A DNA stretch of 64,000 nucleotides. Origin: Brevundimonas sp. NIBR10. Its GTDB lineage: Bacteria > Pseudomonadota > Alphaproteobacteria > Caulobacterales > Caulobacteraceae. The notes below the pieces were generated by a model that was given only the letters and a program-made list of their open reading frames with translations, was not told the DNA's origin and searched no databases. Location of the stretch: contig NZ_CP115464.1 in NCBI RefSeq assembly GCF_027912515.1, positions 3,387,501 through 3,451,500 of the forward strand, given 5' to 3'. Shown one piece after another: positions 45,536 through 53,916 of the stretch (its first letter is position 1; each line of letters opens with the position of its first letter). The position numbers and the translations under genes were made by a program.

Positions 45536-45896
45536 TCAGACGCTGTGATGCGCTGATCCAACCCGGTCTGTCGGGAACCTCTTGGATCAGTCCAGCGTCT
45601 CGCCCCACCCCAGATTTCAGCGATTCGCTCTGTTGCGGGTCAGTCGCACAAGGGTTCTGGCGTCTGGGGACGCATTGCGATCCAGATCTTCGAGCGGAAC
45701 CAGCATCTGATGCAGACGCCCCGGGTGTGCGTATCCGATGTCGTGGGGTTCGATGCCGACCGGTCAGAATTCCAGGGAGGCTGCGGGCGGGATTGAGCAA
45801 TGCACCCGTACGGAAAACACGGCGGCTCCTTGCCTTTGCAGGAAGCCTTCCGCCGCTGACCCTCACCGATACCCAGTCGTCAGGATCGAAAACGCG
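45536..45896. other. 361-base region between tRNA-Leu and tRNA-Tyr
   Basis: No gene can be supported; frames crossing it run antisense through the two tRNAs. It contains a three-tier hairpin at 45538-45600, listed separately. The rest (45601-45896) is a moderately GC-rich spacer without other clear structure. It includes the downstream flank of tRNA-Tyr. Confidence 0.6.
45538..45600. ncRNA. Three-tier hairpin directly after tRNA-Leu (possible structured RNA or processing element)
   Basis: Outer stem agacgctg (45538-45545) with cagcgtct (45593-45600), middle stem ctgatccaa (45553-45561) with ttggatcag (45582-45590), inner cccg (45562-45565) with cggg (45572-45575). It begins three bases after the tRNA CCA end, and has no T-run after it. 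It could be a 3' trailer structure that terminates or directs tRNA processing. Confidence 0.5.
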
Positions 45897-45980
45897 TGGT
45901 GGGGGAAGCAGGACTCGAACCTGCGAAGCTTACGCAGGGGATTTACAGTCCCCCCCCTTTGCCGCTCGGGACATTCCCCC
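45897..45980 (-). tRNA. tRNA-Tyr (anticodon GUA)
   Basis: On the minus strand an 84-base tRNA has acceptor GGGGGAA/TTCCCCC, anticodon GTA in ACTGTAAATCC, a class II variable arm, T-loop GGTTCGAGTCC and an encoded CCA (complement of 45897-45899). Confidence 0.96.
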
Positions 45981-46094
45981 AGCGCGTTTTAGAACCCAAT
46001 CGGACATAAAAGCCTTCGGTCCCTGACACGCCTGAGATAGAGGGGGCGCCAGACCCGAAAGCCCTTAGGGCTCCAAATCGGAGGGCGTCTTATA

Positions 46095-47024
46095 GTGGCG
46101 AGAAATCCAGAACGCAACGACCGGAAATCGGGCAAATCGGCGCCCTTTTCCGGCAAGGCTCCGCGCGGTGGCGACGGTCCGAATAAGGCCGGTCCCGGCT
46201 CAGGATCGGGCGGCGGCGACCGCGGTGGGTGGAACCCCAATCCGCGCGAGAAGACCTTTGCCGAAAGCCAGCGCGCACCCCGGCCGCAACGTGCGGGGCC
46301 GGACGCCGACAACTTCCTGTGGGGGCGTCACCCGGTGGTGGCCGCCCTGGCCAACCCGGCGCGCAAGGGCATGGGTCGCCTGCTGGCCACGGCCGATCGA
46401 GCGGCCGAGATCGAGCGGGAGGGCCTGGCTCTCCACGGCCACAAGGTCGAGGTCATGGACGCCCAGTTGCTGGATCGGATGCTTCCGGCCGGGGCCGTGC
46501 ATCAGGGCATGGTGTTCAAGGTGGCGGCCCTGGAAGGGGTGTCGCTGGACGACATCGCCGATCCGGCCGAGGGAATCATCGTCATGCTGGACCAGCTGAC
46601 CGACCCACAGAACGTCGGGGCCATCTTCCGCTCGGCCCTCGCCTTCGGGGCACGCGGCATCGTGGTTCAGGACCGGCACTCGCCTTCCCTGGCCGGAGCC
46701 CTGGCCAAGGCCTCGGCGGGGGCGACCGAGCGACTGCCCTGCGCACGGGTGACGAACCTGTCGAGGGCGCTGGAACGGCTGGCCGACCTCGGCTGGCGCG
46801 CCGTGGGGCTGGACGGATCATCCGAGGAGACGCTGGAGACGGCGCTGGACGACCGCCCGACCGTACTGGTCATGGGCTCCGAGGGTGACGGCATCCGACG
46901 GCTGGTCGCCGAACACTGCGACGTGCTGGCGAAAATCCCCATGCCCGGCGGGTTCGAGAGCCTGAACGTGTCCAATGCGGCGGCCGTCGCCCTGTACGAA
47001 GCCACCCGCAAACAGCGCGGCTGA
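46095..47024 (+). CDS. rlmB: 23S rRNA 2'-O-methyltransferase-like (TrmH/SpoU family, RlmB type)
   Basis: This 309-residue protein starts with GTG at 46095. A disordered basic N-terminus (about 70 residues) precedes LWGRHPVVAALANPARKG, the RlmB substrate-binding domain start, and then the SPOUT catalytic domain with its three motifs: QLTDPQNVGAIFRSALAFGA, VLVMGSEGDGIRRLVAE and LNVSNAAAVALYEATRK. RlmB methylates G2251 of 23S rRNA in E. coli. Related TrmH-family enzymes exist, so the target is inferred from best motif fit. It is divergent from tRNA-Tyr. Confidence 0.9.
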   Translation: MARNPERNDRKSGKSAPFSGKAPRGGDGPNKAGPGSGSGGGDRGGWNPNPREKTFAESQRAPRPQRAGPDADNFLWGRHPVVAALANPARKGMGRLLATADRAAEIEREGLALHGHKVEVMDAQLLDRMLPAGAVHQGMVFKVAALEGVSLDDIADPAEGIIVMLDQLTDPQNVGAIFRSALAFGARGIVVQDRHSPSLAGALAKASAGATERLPCARVTNLSRALERLADLGWRAVGLDGSSEETLETALDDRPTVLVMGSEGDGIRRLVAEHCDVLAKIPMPGGFESLNVSNAAAVALYEATRKQRG

Positions 47025-47099
47025 CACATTTCTTTCGCCGTCGGCGCGCCGGTGGGGAGGAGACTTGGCGCATCGACGCCCAGCCGCTAGAGAGCCGCG

Positions 47100-47906
47100 A
47101 TGGAATTTCTCTCGTCTCCCGAACTCGCCAGCCAGTTGTCGGCTCTCGGCAAGGTGCTCGCCATCGATCTGGTCCTGGCCGGCGACAATGCCGTGGCCGT
47201 CGGTCTCGCCGCCGCCGCCCTGCCCCAGGAGCTGCGTCGCAAGGCCATCCTGATCGGCCTGGCCGCCGCCGTCGTGCTGCGGATCGTCTTCGCCCTGGTC
47301 ACCGTGCAGCTTCTGGCCATCATCGGCCTGCTGATCGCGGGCGGCGTCCTGCTGCTGTGGGTGTGCTGGAAGATGTGGCGCGAGCTGCAGGAATCGGCGA
47401 CCCACGACCAGGCCGAGGCCCAGGCCGAGCTGGAACTTGCGATCGCCATCGAGCACGGCAAGGGCCCCAGCCCCGAGGAAATGGGCCTGAAGCGCAAGAC
47501 CTTCGGCGCGGCCCTGGTCCAGATCCTGATCGCCGACGTGACCATGTCGCTGGACAATGTGCTGGCCGTCGCCGGCGCCGCGCACGATCATCCGTGGATC
47601 ATGGTGTTCGGCCTGGTCCTGTCGATCGGCCTGATGGGCGTCGCGGCGACCTATATCGCCAAGCTGCTGAGCCGCTATCGCTGGATCGGTTACGTCGGTC
47701 TGGTCATCGTGCTGTACGTCGCCCTGCACATGATCTGGGACGGCTATCGCTCGACCGTGGTGCGGGCCCTGGCGGTCCAGTCGCACAATGCGAGAGCCCC
47801 GGCCTTCCTCGATATTTCGGCCGCAGAGGTCCAGAAATCCTGCCGGCCCGAGGCGGGCGAGAAGCTGACGGTCTGTCTGGCTCAGAGGGCGATCGCCAAG
47901 CCGTAA
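47100..47906 (+). CDS. TerC-family membrane protein
   Basis: This 268-residue protein has the TerC pattern: two conserved acidic membrane motifs, IDLVLAGDNAVAVGLAAAAL in helix 1 and ADVTMSLDNVLAVAGAA in the second half, and about seven membrane segments. Members of this family export Mn2+ in E. coli (Alx/MntP-type groups) or protect against other metals. The start ATG lies after a short non-coding leader without a recognisable yybP-ykoY riboswitch. A hydrophilic stretch (ESATHDQAEAQAELELAIA) between halves probably forms a cytoplasmic loop. The hicAB pair follows 10 bases later. Confidence 0.9.
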   Translation: MEFLSSPELASQLSALGKVLAIDLVLAGDNAVAVGLAAAALPQELRRKAILIGLAAAVVLRIVFALVTVQLLAIIGLLIAGGVLLLWVCWKMWRELQESATHDQAEAQAELELAIAIEHGKGPSPEEMGLKRKTFGAALVQILIADVTMSLDNVLAVAGAAHDHPWIMVFGLVLSIGLMGVAATYIAKLLSRYRWIGYVGLVIVLYVALHMIWDGYRSTVVRALAVQSHNARAPAFLDISAAEVQKSCRPEAGEKLTVCLAQRAIAKP

Positions 47907-47916
47907 GGGTGCGTCG

Positions 47917-48156
47917 ATGAGCAAACGTCTCGCGCAGATGCGGGCCATTCCGTCAAACGACTGGCACATTCGCGATGTCGAAGCTCTGTGCAAGGAACAC
48001 GGCCTGACGTGCTCGCCACCGCGCGGCGGCGGATCGCACTACAAGGTCGCCCGCCCGGCGGTACCGGACATGCTCAGCATCCCATTCGCGCGTCCGATCA
48101 AGTCCGTGTATATTCGCAAACCCGTCCAGATGGTGGACGCGGTTTCGAGGGCGTGA
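47917..48156 (+). CDS. hicA: HicA-like toxin of a type II toxin-antitoxin system
   Basis: This 79-residue protein has the HicA double-stranded-RNA-binding-like core with the catalytic His in PRGGGSHYKVARP, preceded by WHIRDVEALCKEHGLTCS and followed by IPFARPIKSVYIRKP. HicA toxins are mRNA interferases. It is longer at the N-terminus than minimal HicA. The stop overlaps the hicB start by TGATG. The toxin-first order is standard for hicAB. It starts 10 bases after the terC-like gene. Confidence 0.88.
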   Translation: MSKRLAQMRAIPSNDWHIRDVEALCKEHGLTCSPPRGGGSHYKVARPAVPDMLSIPFARPIKSVYIRKPVQMVDAVSRA

Positions 48157-48380
48157 TGTCGCCGTTGTCCTATCCTGTTCTGGTTCGCCCTCTCAGCGAG
48201 GACGAAGGCGGCGGCTATCTGGCCACCGTGCCCGACCTGCCCGGCTGCATGAGCGACGGCGAGACGCCGGAAGAGGCGATCGTCAACGTGCGAGACGCTA
48301 TCCTGTGCTGGTTCGAGATGGCCGAAGAGATGAGCCGGCCCGTCCCGCCACCCTCAATCGAACTCAAACTCGCGTCCTGA
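48156..48380 (+). CDS. hicB: HicB-like antitoxin
   Basis: From the ATG at 48156 this protein has 74 residues with the HicB core: LVRPLSEDEGGGYLATVPDL, PGCMSDGETPEEAIVNVRDA and a helical end. It lacks the longer C-terminal DNA-binding (HTH or ribbon-helix-helix) domain of many HicB proteins, so self-regulation may rely on another factor. It presumably neutralises the upstream HicA. An in-frame start further upstream (47988) lies inside hicA and is rejected. Confidence 0.88.
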   Translation: MSPLSYPVLVRPLSEDEGGGYLATVPDLPGCMSDGETPEEAIVNVRDAILCWFEMAEEMSRPVPPPSIELKLAS

Positions 48381-48482
48381 CGGCACTTCACTTCGCGCGA
48401 AACAAGCGTCACCATTGGCCTGTGGGATCGCCGACCTTGACCGCTGCAAGCGGTCGCCTTTCGACGGCGAAGGGGGAAGACC

Positions 48483-49037
48483 GTGAGCCATTTCCGACTG
48501 ATCTTCACAGCCTGTCTGCTGGTCGCGGCCTGTGACGAGCCAGCGCCTGAGCCAGCTTCGACACCCGCAACGGCTTCGGAGCTTCCTCCGGGCGTCATGG
48601 GTCTGATCGAGGCACCTGCAGCGACACCAAGCTCTCCAGGCGCTGAACTTTCGCCGACCGATCCGGCGCGCCCGTCGATCCAGGCCGTTCTCGATGCGGC
48701 GGTGATCCGGTCTCTGGGCCTGCCGGCCAGGGTCAATCTGGAGATTCTTCGGGGCGAGACCAGGGGCGAGCTTCAGTGGGTCTATGTCTCCGGCCCGGCT
48801 GTCGCATTGGATGGGTCGGAACTGGACCTCTCGAAGACCAACATGGCTTCGGCTGCAGAAGAAGGCATGATGGACGGCACTACCGTTGTAGCCCTCCTGA
48901 AACGTGAAGACGGCGGCTGGACGGTTGCGACAATGGCTATCGGCCCAACCGACGTTCCCGCCGTCGCCTGGCCACGCCAGTACGGCGTCAGCCCTGCCCT
49001 GGTCGGCATGGAAGAGGCCGAGGGCGGCGAGGCCTAA
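48483..49037 (+). CDS. Predicted lipoprotein, unknown function
   Basis: This 184-residue protein starts with GTG at 48483 and has a lipoprotein leader ([18 protein letters not shown], lipobox VAAC). A Pro/Ala/Thr-rich linker ([18 protein letters not shown]) follows, then a domain with [20 protein letters not shown] and [20 protein letters not shown]. No family is recognised. It converges on metG, sharing four bases at the 3' ends. Codon use is a little less GC-rich than the surroundings. Confidence 0.72.
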   Translation: MSHFRLIFTACLLVAACDEPAPEPASTPATASELPPGVMGLIEAPAATPSSPGAELSPTDPARPSIQAVLDAAVIRSLGLPARVNLEILRGETRGELQWVYVSGPAVALDGSELDLSKTNMASAAEEGMMDGTTVVALLKREDGGWTVATMAIGPTDVPAVAWPRQYGVSPALVGMEEAEGGEA

Positions 49038-50743
49038 GCCGTCTCCGCCCCACCGAACCGTTCGGTCCATTCGACGACCTGAACGTCCTCGATCTTCTTG
49101 AACAGCACCTCGGCGGCCTGGACCGGCTGACCCACTGCGAGCGCCGTCGTCCAGTGCTCGCCGGCTGCGGGCCATGACAGGTCCGTCGCGCCGACGGACC
49201 CCGCGATCTTCACCGCCGAGAACGGCATGACCGGCGCGGCCAGCCGGGCGAAAAGGGCGACGAGGTTCAGCCCCATCCGCACCCCGACCGCCGCCTGGAC
49301 CGGATCGGTCTTGAACGCGGTCCAGGGCGCGGCGACCTGAAGGTATTCGTTGCCGAGCACCCAGACGGCGCGGATCGCCTGACAGGCCTTCCTGAATTCC
49401 ATGGCCTCGAGCGCGGCAGTGGCCTCGGCCAGCCCCGCCTCGACGTCGGCGATCAGTTTCGCCTCCACCGGGCCGGGTTCGCCACCCTCCGGCACGACGC
49501 CGCCGAACTTGGACTCCGTGAACTTGACGATCCGGTTGACGAAATTGCCCAGGACGTCGGCCAGATCCTTGTTCGTCGTCGACTGGAACTGTTCCCAGGT
49601 GAAGGCCGCGTCCGACCCCTCGGGCCCATAGGCCGTCAGGTGCCAGCGCCAGTAGTCGGCGGGCAACAGCTCCAGCGCCTGATCCATGAAGACTCCGCGC
49701 TTGCCCGAGGTCGAGAATTTGCCGCCGTACCAGTTCAGCCAGTTGAAGGCCTTCAGCTGATCCACGGACTTCCACGGCTCGCCCGAGCCGATGATGGTCG
49801 CGGGGAAGCTGACGGTGTGGAAGGCGACGTTGTCCTTGCCCATGAACTGGACGTAGCGGACGTCGTCGGCGCCCTCATCCAGCCGCCACCAGTCGCGCCA
49901 GGTCCGGCCATTGGCCTGCGCCCACTCCTCGGTCGCGCCGATGTATTCGATGGGGGCGTCGAACCAGACGTAGAAGACCTTGCCCTCCATGCCCGGTCGC
50001 GGCCCGCCGTCTGGGCCCACCACCGGCACGCCCCAGGCCAGGTCGCGGGTGATGCCACGGTCGATCAGGCCCTCGTCCAGATGCTTGTAGGCGATGGATT
50101 TGGCCAGCGGCTGCCAGCCGGTCTTGCCGTCGACCCAGGCCCGGATCTGGGGCTCGATCCTGGTCTGCAACAGATACAGGTGGCGGGTGTCGCGGACCTC
50201 GATGTTCCGGCTGCCGGAGACCGACGAATACGGATCGATCAGGTCGGTCGGGTCCAGCAACCGCCCGCAGTTGTCGCACTGGTCCCCGCGCGCCTTGGGA
50301 TAGGCGCAGTGCGGACAGGTGCCCTCGACATAGCGGTCGGGCAGGAACCGCGCGTCGTCGACCGAATAGACCATCTGGTCCACCCGCTCCTCGATCAGCC
50401 CGTTCGCCTCCAGCGCCGCCGCGAAATGCTGGGTCAGGCGGTGGTTGGGCGCGTTCGAGGACCGGCCGAACCAGTCATACGACAGGCCGAACGCCTCGCC
50501 CGCCGCCTTCTGGATCTGGTGCTGTTCGTCGCAATAGGTCCGCACGTCCTGCCCTGAGGCAGCGGCGGCCAGTTCGGCCGGGGTGCCGTGCTCGTCGGTG
50601 GCGCAGATATACAGCACCTCATGGCCTTGCCCCCGCTTGAACCGCGCCCAGACATCGGCCGGCAGCATCGACCCGGCCAGATTGCCGAGATGCTTGATGC
50701 CGTTGATGTACGGCAGGGCCGAGGTGATCAGGATGCGGGCCAT
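49034..50743 (-). CDS. metG: Methionine--tRNA ligase
   Basis: MetRS charges tRNA-Met. From the ATG at 50743 the protein has 569 residues; an upstream start at 50773 would add 10 untypical residues. The HIGH signature is KHLGN in [16 protein letters not shown], a double zinc knuckle has CPHC and CDNCG, and the KMSKS loop is replaced by [13 protein letters not shown], a variant found in one MetRS branch. The C-terminal anticodon-binding part is present, without an appended Trbp111-type domain. It is convergent with the lipoprotein gene and runs towards 49034. Confidence 0.97.
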   Translation of the reverse strand: MARILITSALPYINGIKHLGNLAGSMLPADVWARFKRGQGHEVLYICATDEHGTPAELAAAASGQDVRTYCDEQHQIQKAAGEAFGLSYDWFGRSSNAPNHRLTQHFAAALEANGLIEERVDQMVYSVDDARFLPDRYVEGTCPHCAYPKARGDQCDNCGRLLDPTDLIDPYSSVSGSRNIEVRDTRHLYLLQTRIEPQIRAWVDGKTGWQPLAKSIAYKHLDEGLIDRGITRDLAWGVPVVGPDGGPRPGMEGKVFYVWFDAPIEYIGATEEWAQANGRTWRDWWRLDEGADDVRYVQFMGKDNVAFHTVSFPATIIGSGEPWKSVDQLKAFNWLNWYGGKFSTSGKRGVFMDQALELLPADYWRWHLTAYGPEGSDAAFTWEQFQSTTNKDLADVLGNFVNRIVKFTESKFGGVVPEGGEPGPVEAKLIADVEAGLAEATAALEAMEFRKACQAIRAVWVLGNEYLQVAAPWTAFKTDPVQAAVGVRMGLNLVALFARLAAPVMPFSAVKIAGSVGATDLSWPAAGEHWTTALAVGQPVQAAEVLFKKIEDVQVVEWTERFGGAETA

Positions 50744-50927
50744 GGGAATCCGAACGCGTTGGGGAGGACGCATATAGAGCGGGTGGGCGGTTGCTCAAAA
50801 TGCTGATGGGTGGGACGGGCCGATTGAGGCTGTGCGGCCTTGACTGAAAGCAGAAGCTCGCGATGTCACAGAGGGGTAGCTAGCGGACCCGACCGTCAAC
50901 AAGGCGACACCGCCAAAGCTGGACTGC

Positions 50928-51254
50928 TTAGTGTTTGCGACGCATTTCAGCCCGCCACGAGCTGATAAAAACTATCGCCTGGGCATAAACGAACCCGGCA
51001 GCAGGTATCAAGTAGGCCGCAGATACCAACCAACGGAGGTACTTCGGTTGCGAAAACCACAGACTTTGGCCGGTTGATCCTTCGATGAGCCATTGAAGGA
51101 TCAAGAGGCCCATCAATACCAAGAGCCAAGGCAATGCTGCGCCTGGAGCGACATACTGCAAGCGGTTGACATCGGTCTGTTCGCCGACCTCGCACAGGCG
51201 ACGATGATAGCCTTTCGCGAGGGTGCGAACCATGCGCCAACTGATATGCATCAA
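50928..51254 (-). CDS. Small membrane protein, unknown function (low GC)
   Basis: This 108-residue protein has three hydrophobic segments (LPWLLVLMGLLILQWLIEG; WLVSAAYLIPAAGFVYAQA) and basic flanks. It is noticeably less GC-rich than the genes around it and stands alone, so recent acquisition or relaxed selection is possible. I recognise no family. The coding call rests on the intact frame and plausible membrane pattern, so it remains tentative. Confidence 0.5.
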   Translation of the reverse strand: MMHISWRMVRTLAKGYHRRLCEVGEQTDVNRLQYVAPGAALPWLLVLMGLLILQWLIEGSTGQSLWFSQPKYLRWLVSAAYLIPAAGFVYAQAIVFISSWRAEMRRKH

Positions 51255-51308
51255 AGCAACCTAGGCGCTTCTATAAGGTCGGTAAACGAAATGACATCGG
51301 TCATATCC

Positions 51309-51480
51309 CTCTCTCGTCATTCCGGGCGCGGCGTAGCGGAGACCCGGAACAGGGCGGCGCCGTAGCGAAGCGCAAGCGATAGTTGAGACAAACTCACTCG
51401 CGACAGGTTCGCGCTCTCGCGCGCCGCCTCGTTCCGGGTCTACGGGTCGCTGCGCTCGCCTCCGCCCGGAATGACGAGAG
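51309..51480. repeat. Paired palindromic element of a second type
   Basis: Arms begin with ctctcgtcattccgggcg (left, 51311) and end with cgcccggaatgacgagag (right, 51480), an inverted match over about 18 bases. Inside are further inverted words (gacccggaac with gttccgggtc). The core differs from copies 1-6, so this is a separate family, but it shares cgtcattcc with the hairpin near tuf. Confidence 0.82.
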
Positions 51481-51494
51481 GAAGGGGAAACCGC

Positions 51495-52190
51495 TTAAGC
51501 CTGCGCGAACAGCAGCCGCCCCTCGCCCATCCGCTCGCGCAGGGCAGGCAGGTCGGTGTGGGCCACCGAGAAACAGCCGTAGCTCCGCCCCAGCTTGCCT
51601 TCGCGGGCCAGCCAGTCGGGGTCGGCGTAGTCGGCGCCGTGGATGATGATGGCGCGCTCGCGGGCCATGTTGTTCGAGTATTCCAGCCCGTCCAGCAGGA
51701 CATTGGGGCCCTGCTGCGAGCCCCAGCCCGCCCCGGCGGTCGAATAGGCGCCGACCGAGGACATGAAGCTTTCGGGGGTGTTGGAGAAGGTCCGGGCATA
51801 TCCCGAATGCTCGGGGTCCGAACCCCGGCCGTGGCAGGTGCGGAAGGCCGTGACCTGGCCCGAATAAAGATCGACCTCGTAGAACCGCTCTTCGCCCGAG
51901 AACTTCTGGAAATCGACCAGATACATCCGGTCACGCAGTGGAATGCGGCGGTGATGCACGTCCAGCGCCTGCATGGCGCGCTGCATCAGCTCGGGGCGGA
52001 CGCGGCGATAGGGATCAAGCGGCGGCGGCGCGGCGCGCTCATAGACGATGCGCGGCGCGGGCGGGGCGACGGGCGCGGGAACCGGAACGGCCTGGGCGAG
52101 TTGAACCGGAGCCTGAACGGCTTGATTGGTGGCACAGCCGGCGAGCATCGCCGAACCGCCCAACACAAGTCCTCGCCTTGATAGCCGCAT
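51495..52190 (-). CDS. Murein L,D-transpeptidase-like protein with Tat/lipoprotein leader
   Basis: From the ATG at 52190 this 231-residue protein has a twin-arginine motif and lipobox (LSRRGLVLGGSAMLAGC). After a Pro/Ala/Val linker, the catalytic domain of the YkuD-like family has HGRGSDPEHSG, IIHGADYADPD and GRSYGCFSVAHTDLP with the nucleophilic Cys and its His/Ser partners. L,D-transpeptidases form 3-3 cross-links or attach lipoproteins to peptidoglycan; this family variant (YkuD-2 type) is less studied. Being a Tat-exported lipoprotein would place it at a membrane face in the periplasm. No partner gene is adjacent. Confidence 0.88.
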   Translation of the reverse strand: MRLSRRGLVLGGSAMLAGCATNQAVQAPVQLAQAVPVPAPVAPPAPRIVYERAAPPPLDPYRRVRPELMQRAMQALDVHHRRIPLRDRMYLVDFQKFSGEERFYEVDLYSGQVTAFRTCHGRGSDPEHSGYARTFSNTPESFMSSVGAYSTAGAGWGSQQGPNVLLDGLEYSNNMARERAIIIHGADYADPDWLAREGKLGRSYGCFSVAHTDLPALRERMGEGRLLFAQA

Positions 52191-52314
52191 GCGACGCCCC
52201 TCGCGCGGTTGATCCAAGTGGCCGTTTGTCGCCGAAGATCAGGTTTTGCACAACCTGCGCCTTGGCGCGCGGCCCTTCCCGTCTATGGTGAAATCCGGGT
52301 TTCGGGAGGACATG

Positions 52315-53631
52315 ATGATCAAGCTTAACGTGGCGGTGTCGGCTTTGTGGCTGGTTCTGGCGACGGGCGTCGCCGCGCAAACCGCCGCCGCGCCGACGAC
52401 TTCGCCCGAAACGGGAACGACGTTCGTGCAAGTGGGGCGACTTCTGGCCGACCCCGAAACCGGCGTTGTGCAGCGCGATAAAACTCTCGTGATCACCGGC
52501 AATCGCATTGTCGAAATCCGCGACGGCTTCGTCGGAGAGGGAAACATCGTCGATCTGAGGGACGATTTCGTCCTGCCCGGCCTGATCGACAGCCACGTCC
52601 ATCTGACCAGCCAGCAGAATCCGAACGGCCGTCTGGAAGAAGTCACCCAGTCCAATGCCGAACAGGCGATGGTCGGAGCCGGCTATGCGCGCAAGACCCT
52701 GATGGCCGGCTTCACCACCGTGGCGGATCTGGGCGCATCCAACGAGGCGATCTTCGCCCTCCGCGACGCCGTACGGCGCGGCGACGTGCCCGGCCCCCGG
52801 ATCATCGCGGCCGGGTCGGCGGTCTCGATCCATGGCGGCCACGGCGACATCAACGGCTTCCGCGAAGACGTCATGCACCTGTTGTCGCCCGAAAGCGTCT
52901 GTTCTGGCGCCGACGACTGCATGCGCGCGGTCCGGCTTCAGGTCCGGTCCGGGGCCGACATCATCAAGATCACCGCGACCGGCGGCGTCCTGTCCAACAC
53001 GGCCGCGGGCCTGGCCCAGCAGTTCTCGGACGAGGAACTGGCCGCCATCGTCGGCGCTGCCCACCGCATGGGCCGTCAGGTGACCGCCCATGCCCACGGC
53101 GTCGACGGCATCAACGCCTTCCTGCGCGCCGGTGGCGACTCGATCGAGCACGGCACCTATCTGGACGACGAATCGATCCGCCTGTTCCAGCGCGAGGGGA
53201 CGTATCTGGTGCCCACCCTGCTGGCCGGGGATTTCGTGCTCCGCCTGGCCTCGGGACCCGACAATTTCTTCACCCCGGCCCAGACCGCCAAGGCGATGGA
53301 GGCCGGGCCAAAGATGCTCGACATGGCGCGACGCGCCCATGACGGCGGCGTCCGCATCGCCTTCGGCACCGACAGCGGCGTCTCCGCCCACGGCGACAAC
53401 GCCCAGGAGTTCGCCCTTCTGGTCCGCGCCGGAATGACCCCGCTGGAGGCCATCCAGTCCGCCACCGTCGGGGCGGCCGCGCACCTGAAGATCTCGGATC
53501 AGGCAGGCCGCATCGCCGTCGGCATGCCCGCCGACCTCGTCGCCGTGTCGGGTGATCCCCTGACCGATGTCACGGTGCTGGAAGACATGGACTTCGTGAT
53601 GAAGGGCGGCGTGGTCTACCTCGACGAATGA
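52315..53631 (+). CDS. Secreted metal-dependent amidohydrolase (prolidase-like)
   Basis: I choose the second ATG of an ATGATG pair (52315) since ggagga lies four bases before it; the first gives one extra residue. The 438-residue protein has a signal peptide (IKLNVAVSALWLVLATGVAA), then the amidohydrolase metal sites: HxH in GLIDSHVHLTSQQ, carbamylated-Lys region DIIKITATGG, AHAHGVDGINAFLRAG, HGTYLDDE and the catalytic Asp in FGTDSGVSAHGDN. The family includes secreted Xaa-Pro dipeptidases and imidazolonepropionase-like enzymes; the substrate here is unknown. It diverges from the L,D-transpeptidase gene. Confidence 0.9.
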   Translation: MIKLNVAVSALWLVLATGVAAQTAAAPTTSPETGTTFVQVGRLLADPETGVVQRDKTLVITGNRIVEIRDGFVGEGNIVDLRDDFVLPGLIDSHVHLTSQQNPNGRLEEVTQSNAEQAMVGAGYARKTLMAGFTTVADLGASNEAIFALRDAVRRGDVPGPRIIAAGSAVSIHGGHGDINGFREDVMHLLSPESVCSGADDCMRAVRLQVRSGADIIKITATGGVLSNTAAGLAQQFSDEELAAIVGAAHRMGRQVTAHAHGVDGINAFLRAGGDSIEHGTYLDDESIRLFQREGTYLVPTLLAGDFVLRLASGPDNFFTPAQTAKAMEAGPKMLDMARRAHDGGVRIAFGTDSGVSAHGDNAQEFALLVRAGMTPLEAIQSATVGAAAHLKISDQAGRIAVGMPADLVAVSGDPLTDVTVLEDMDFVMKGGVVYLDE

Positions 53632-53916
53632 CACTGCCCGGGAGGAATTTTTTCCTATTAAGGCCTTGAACTGTTCCTTGCCCTCCCCACCTGCGCTGTC
53701 CAGGTTTCACGTCCTGACGCCATGAGACCGCGTCAGCCTGCCGAGGGGGTTCCTATAATGTGGGGGTCGCCGCCACGCCGATCCGGTAACCCGTTGATTT
53801 CTCGGCGTTCGGCTCGCGACCCAATGACGGTTTGGCGGTTTGGCGGTTTGGCGGCCTGTTTCTGGACCGCCAACCGCCACCGGGTCGGCTCCGGTGAAGG
53901 GCGGCCCGGCCTCGCC
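53632..53916. other. Non-coding spacer with a small tandem repeat
   Basis: Positions 53831-53854 contain three consecutive copies of tttggcgg, followed by accgccaaccgcca, which can pair with them. A weak aggaa/ttcct hairpin with a T-run lies at about 53643-53660 after the amidohydrolase gene. No gene is present; a partial ORF here is not convincing. Confidence 0.55.

Noticed and set aside
45052..45561. ORF reading EKTRTSTGCP across tRNA-Leu
   Set aside because: Also an antisense-tRNA artefact, and it overlaps the FliN-like gene on the other strand.
45738..45992. Small ORF reading WWGKQDSNLR across tRNA-Tyr
   Set aside because: This peptide is the familiar artefact of translating the antisense of a tRNA gene.
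47025..47099. Possible yybP-ykoY manganese riboswitch before the TerC-like gene
   Set aside because: The leader is only about 75 bases and I cannot find the conserved three-way-junction sequences.
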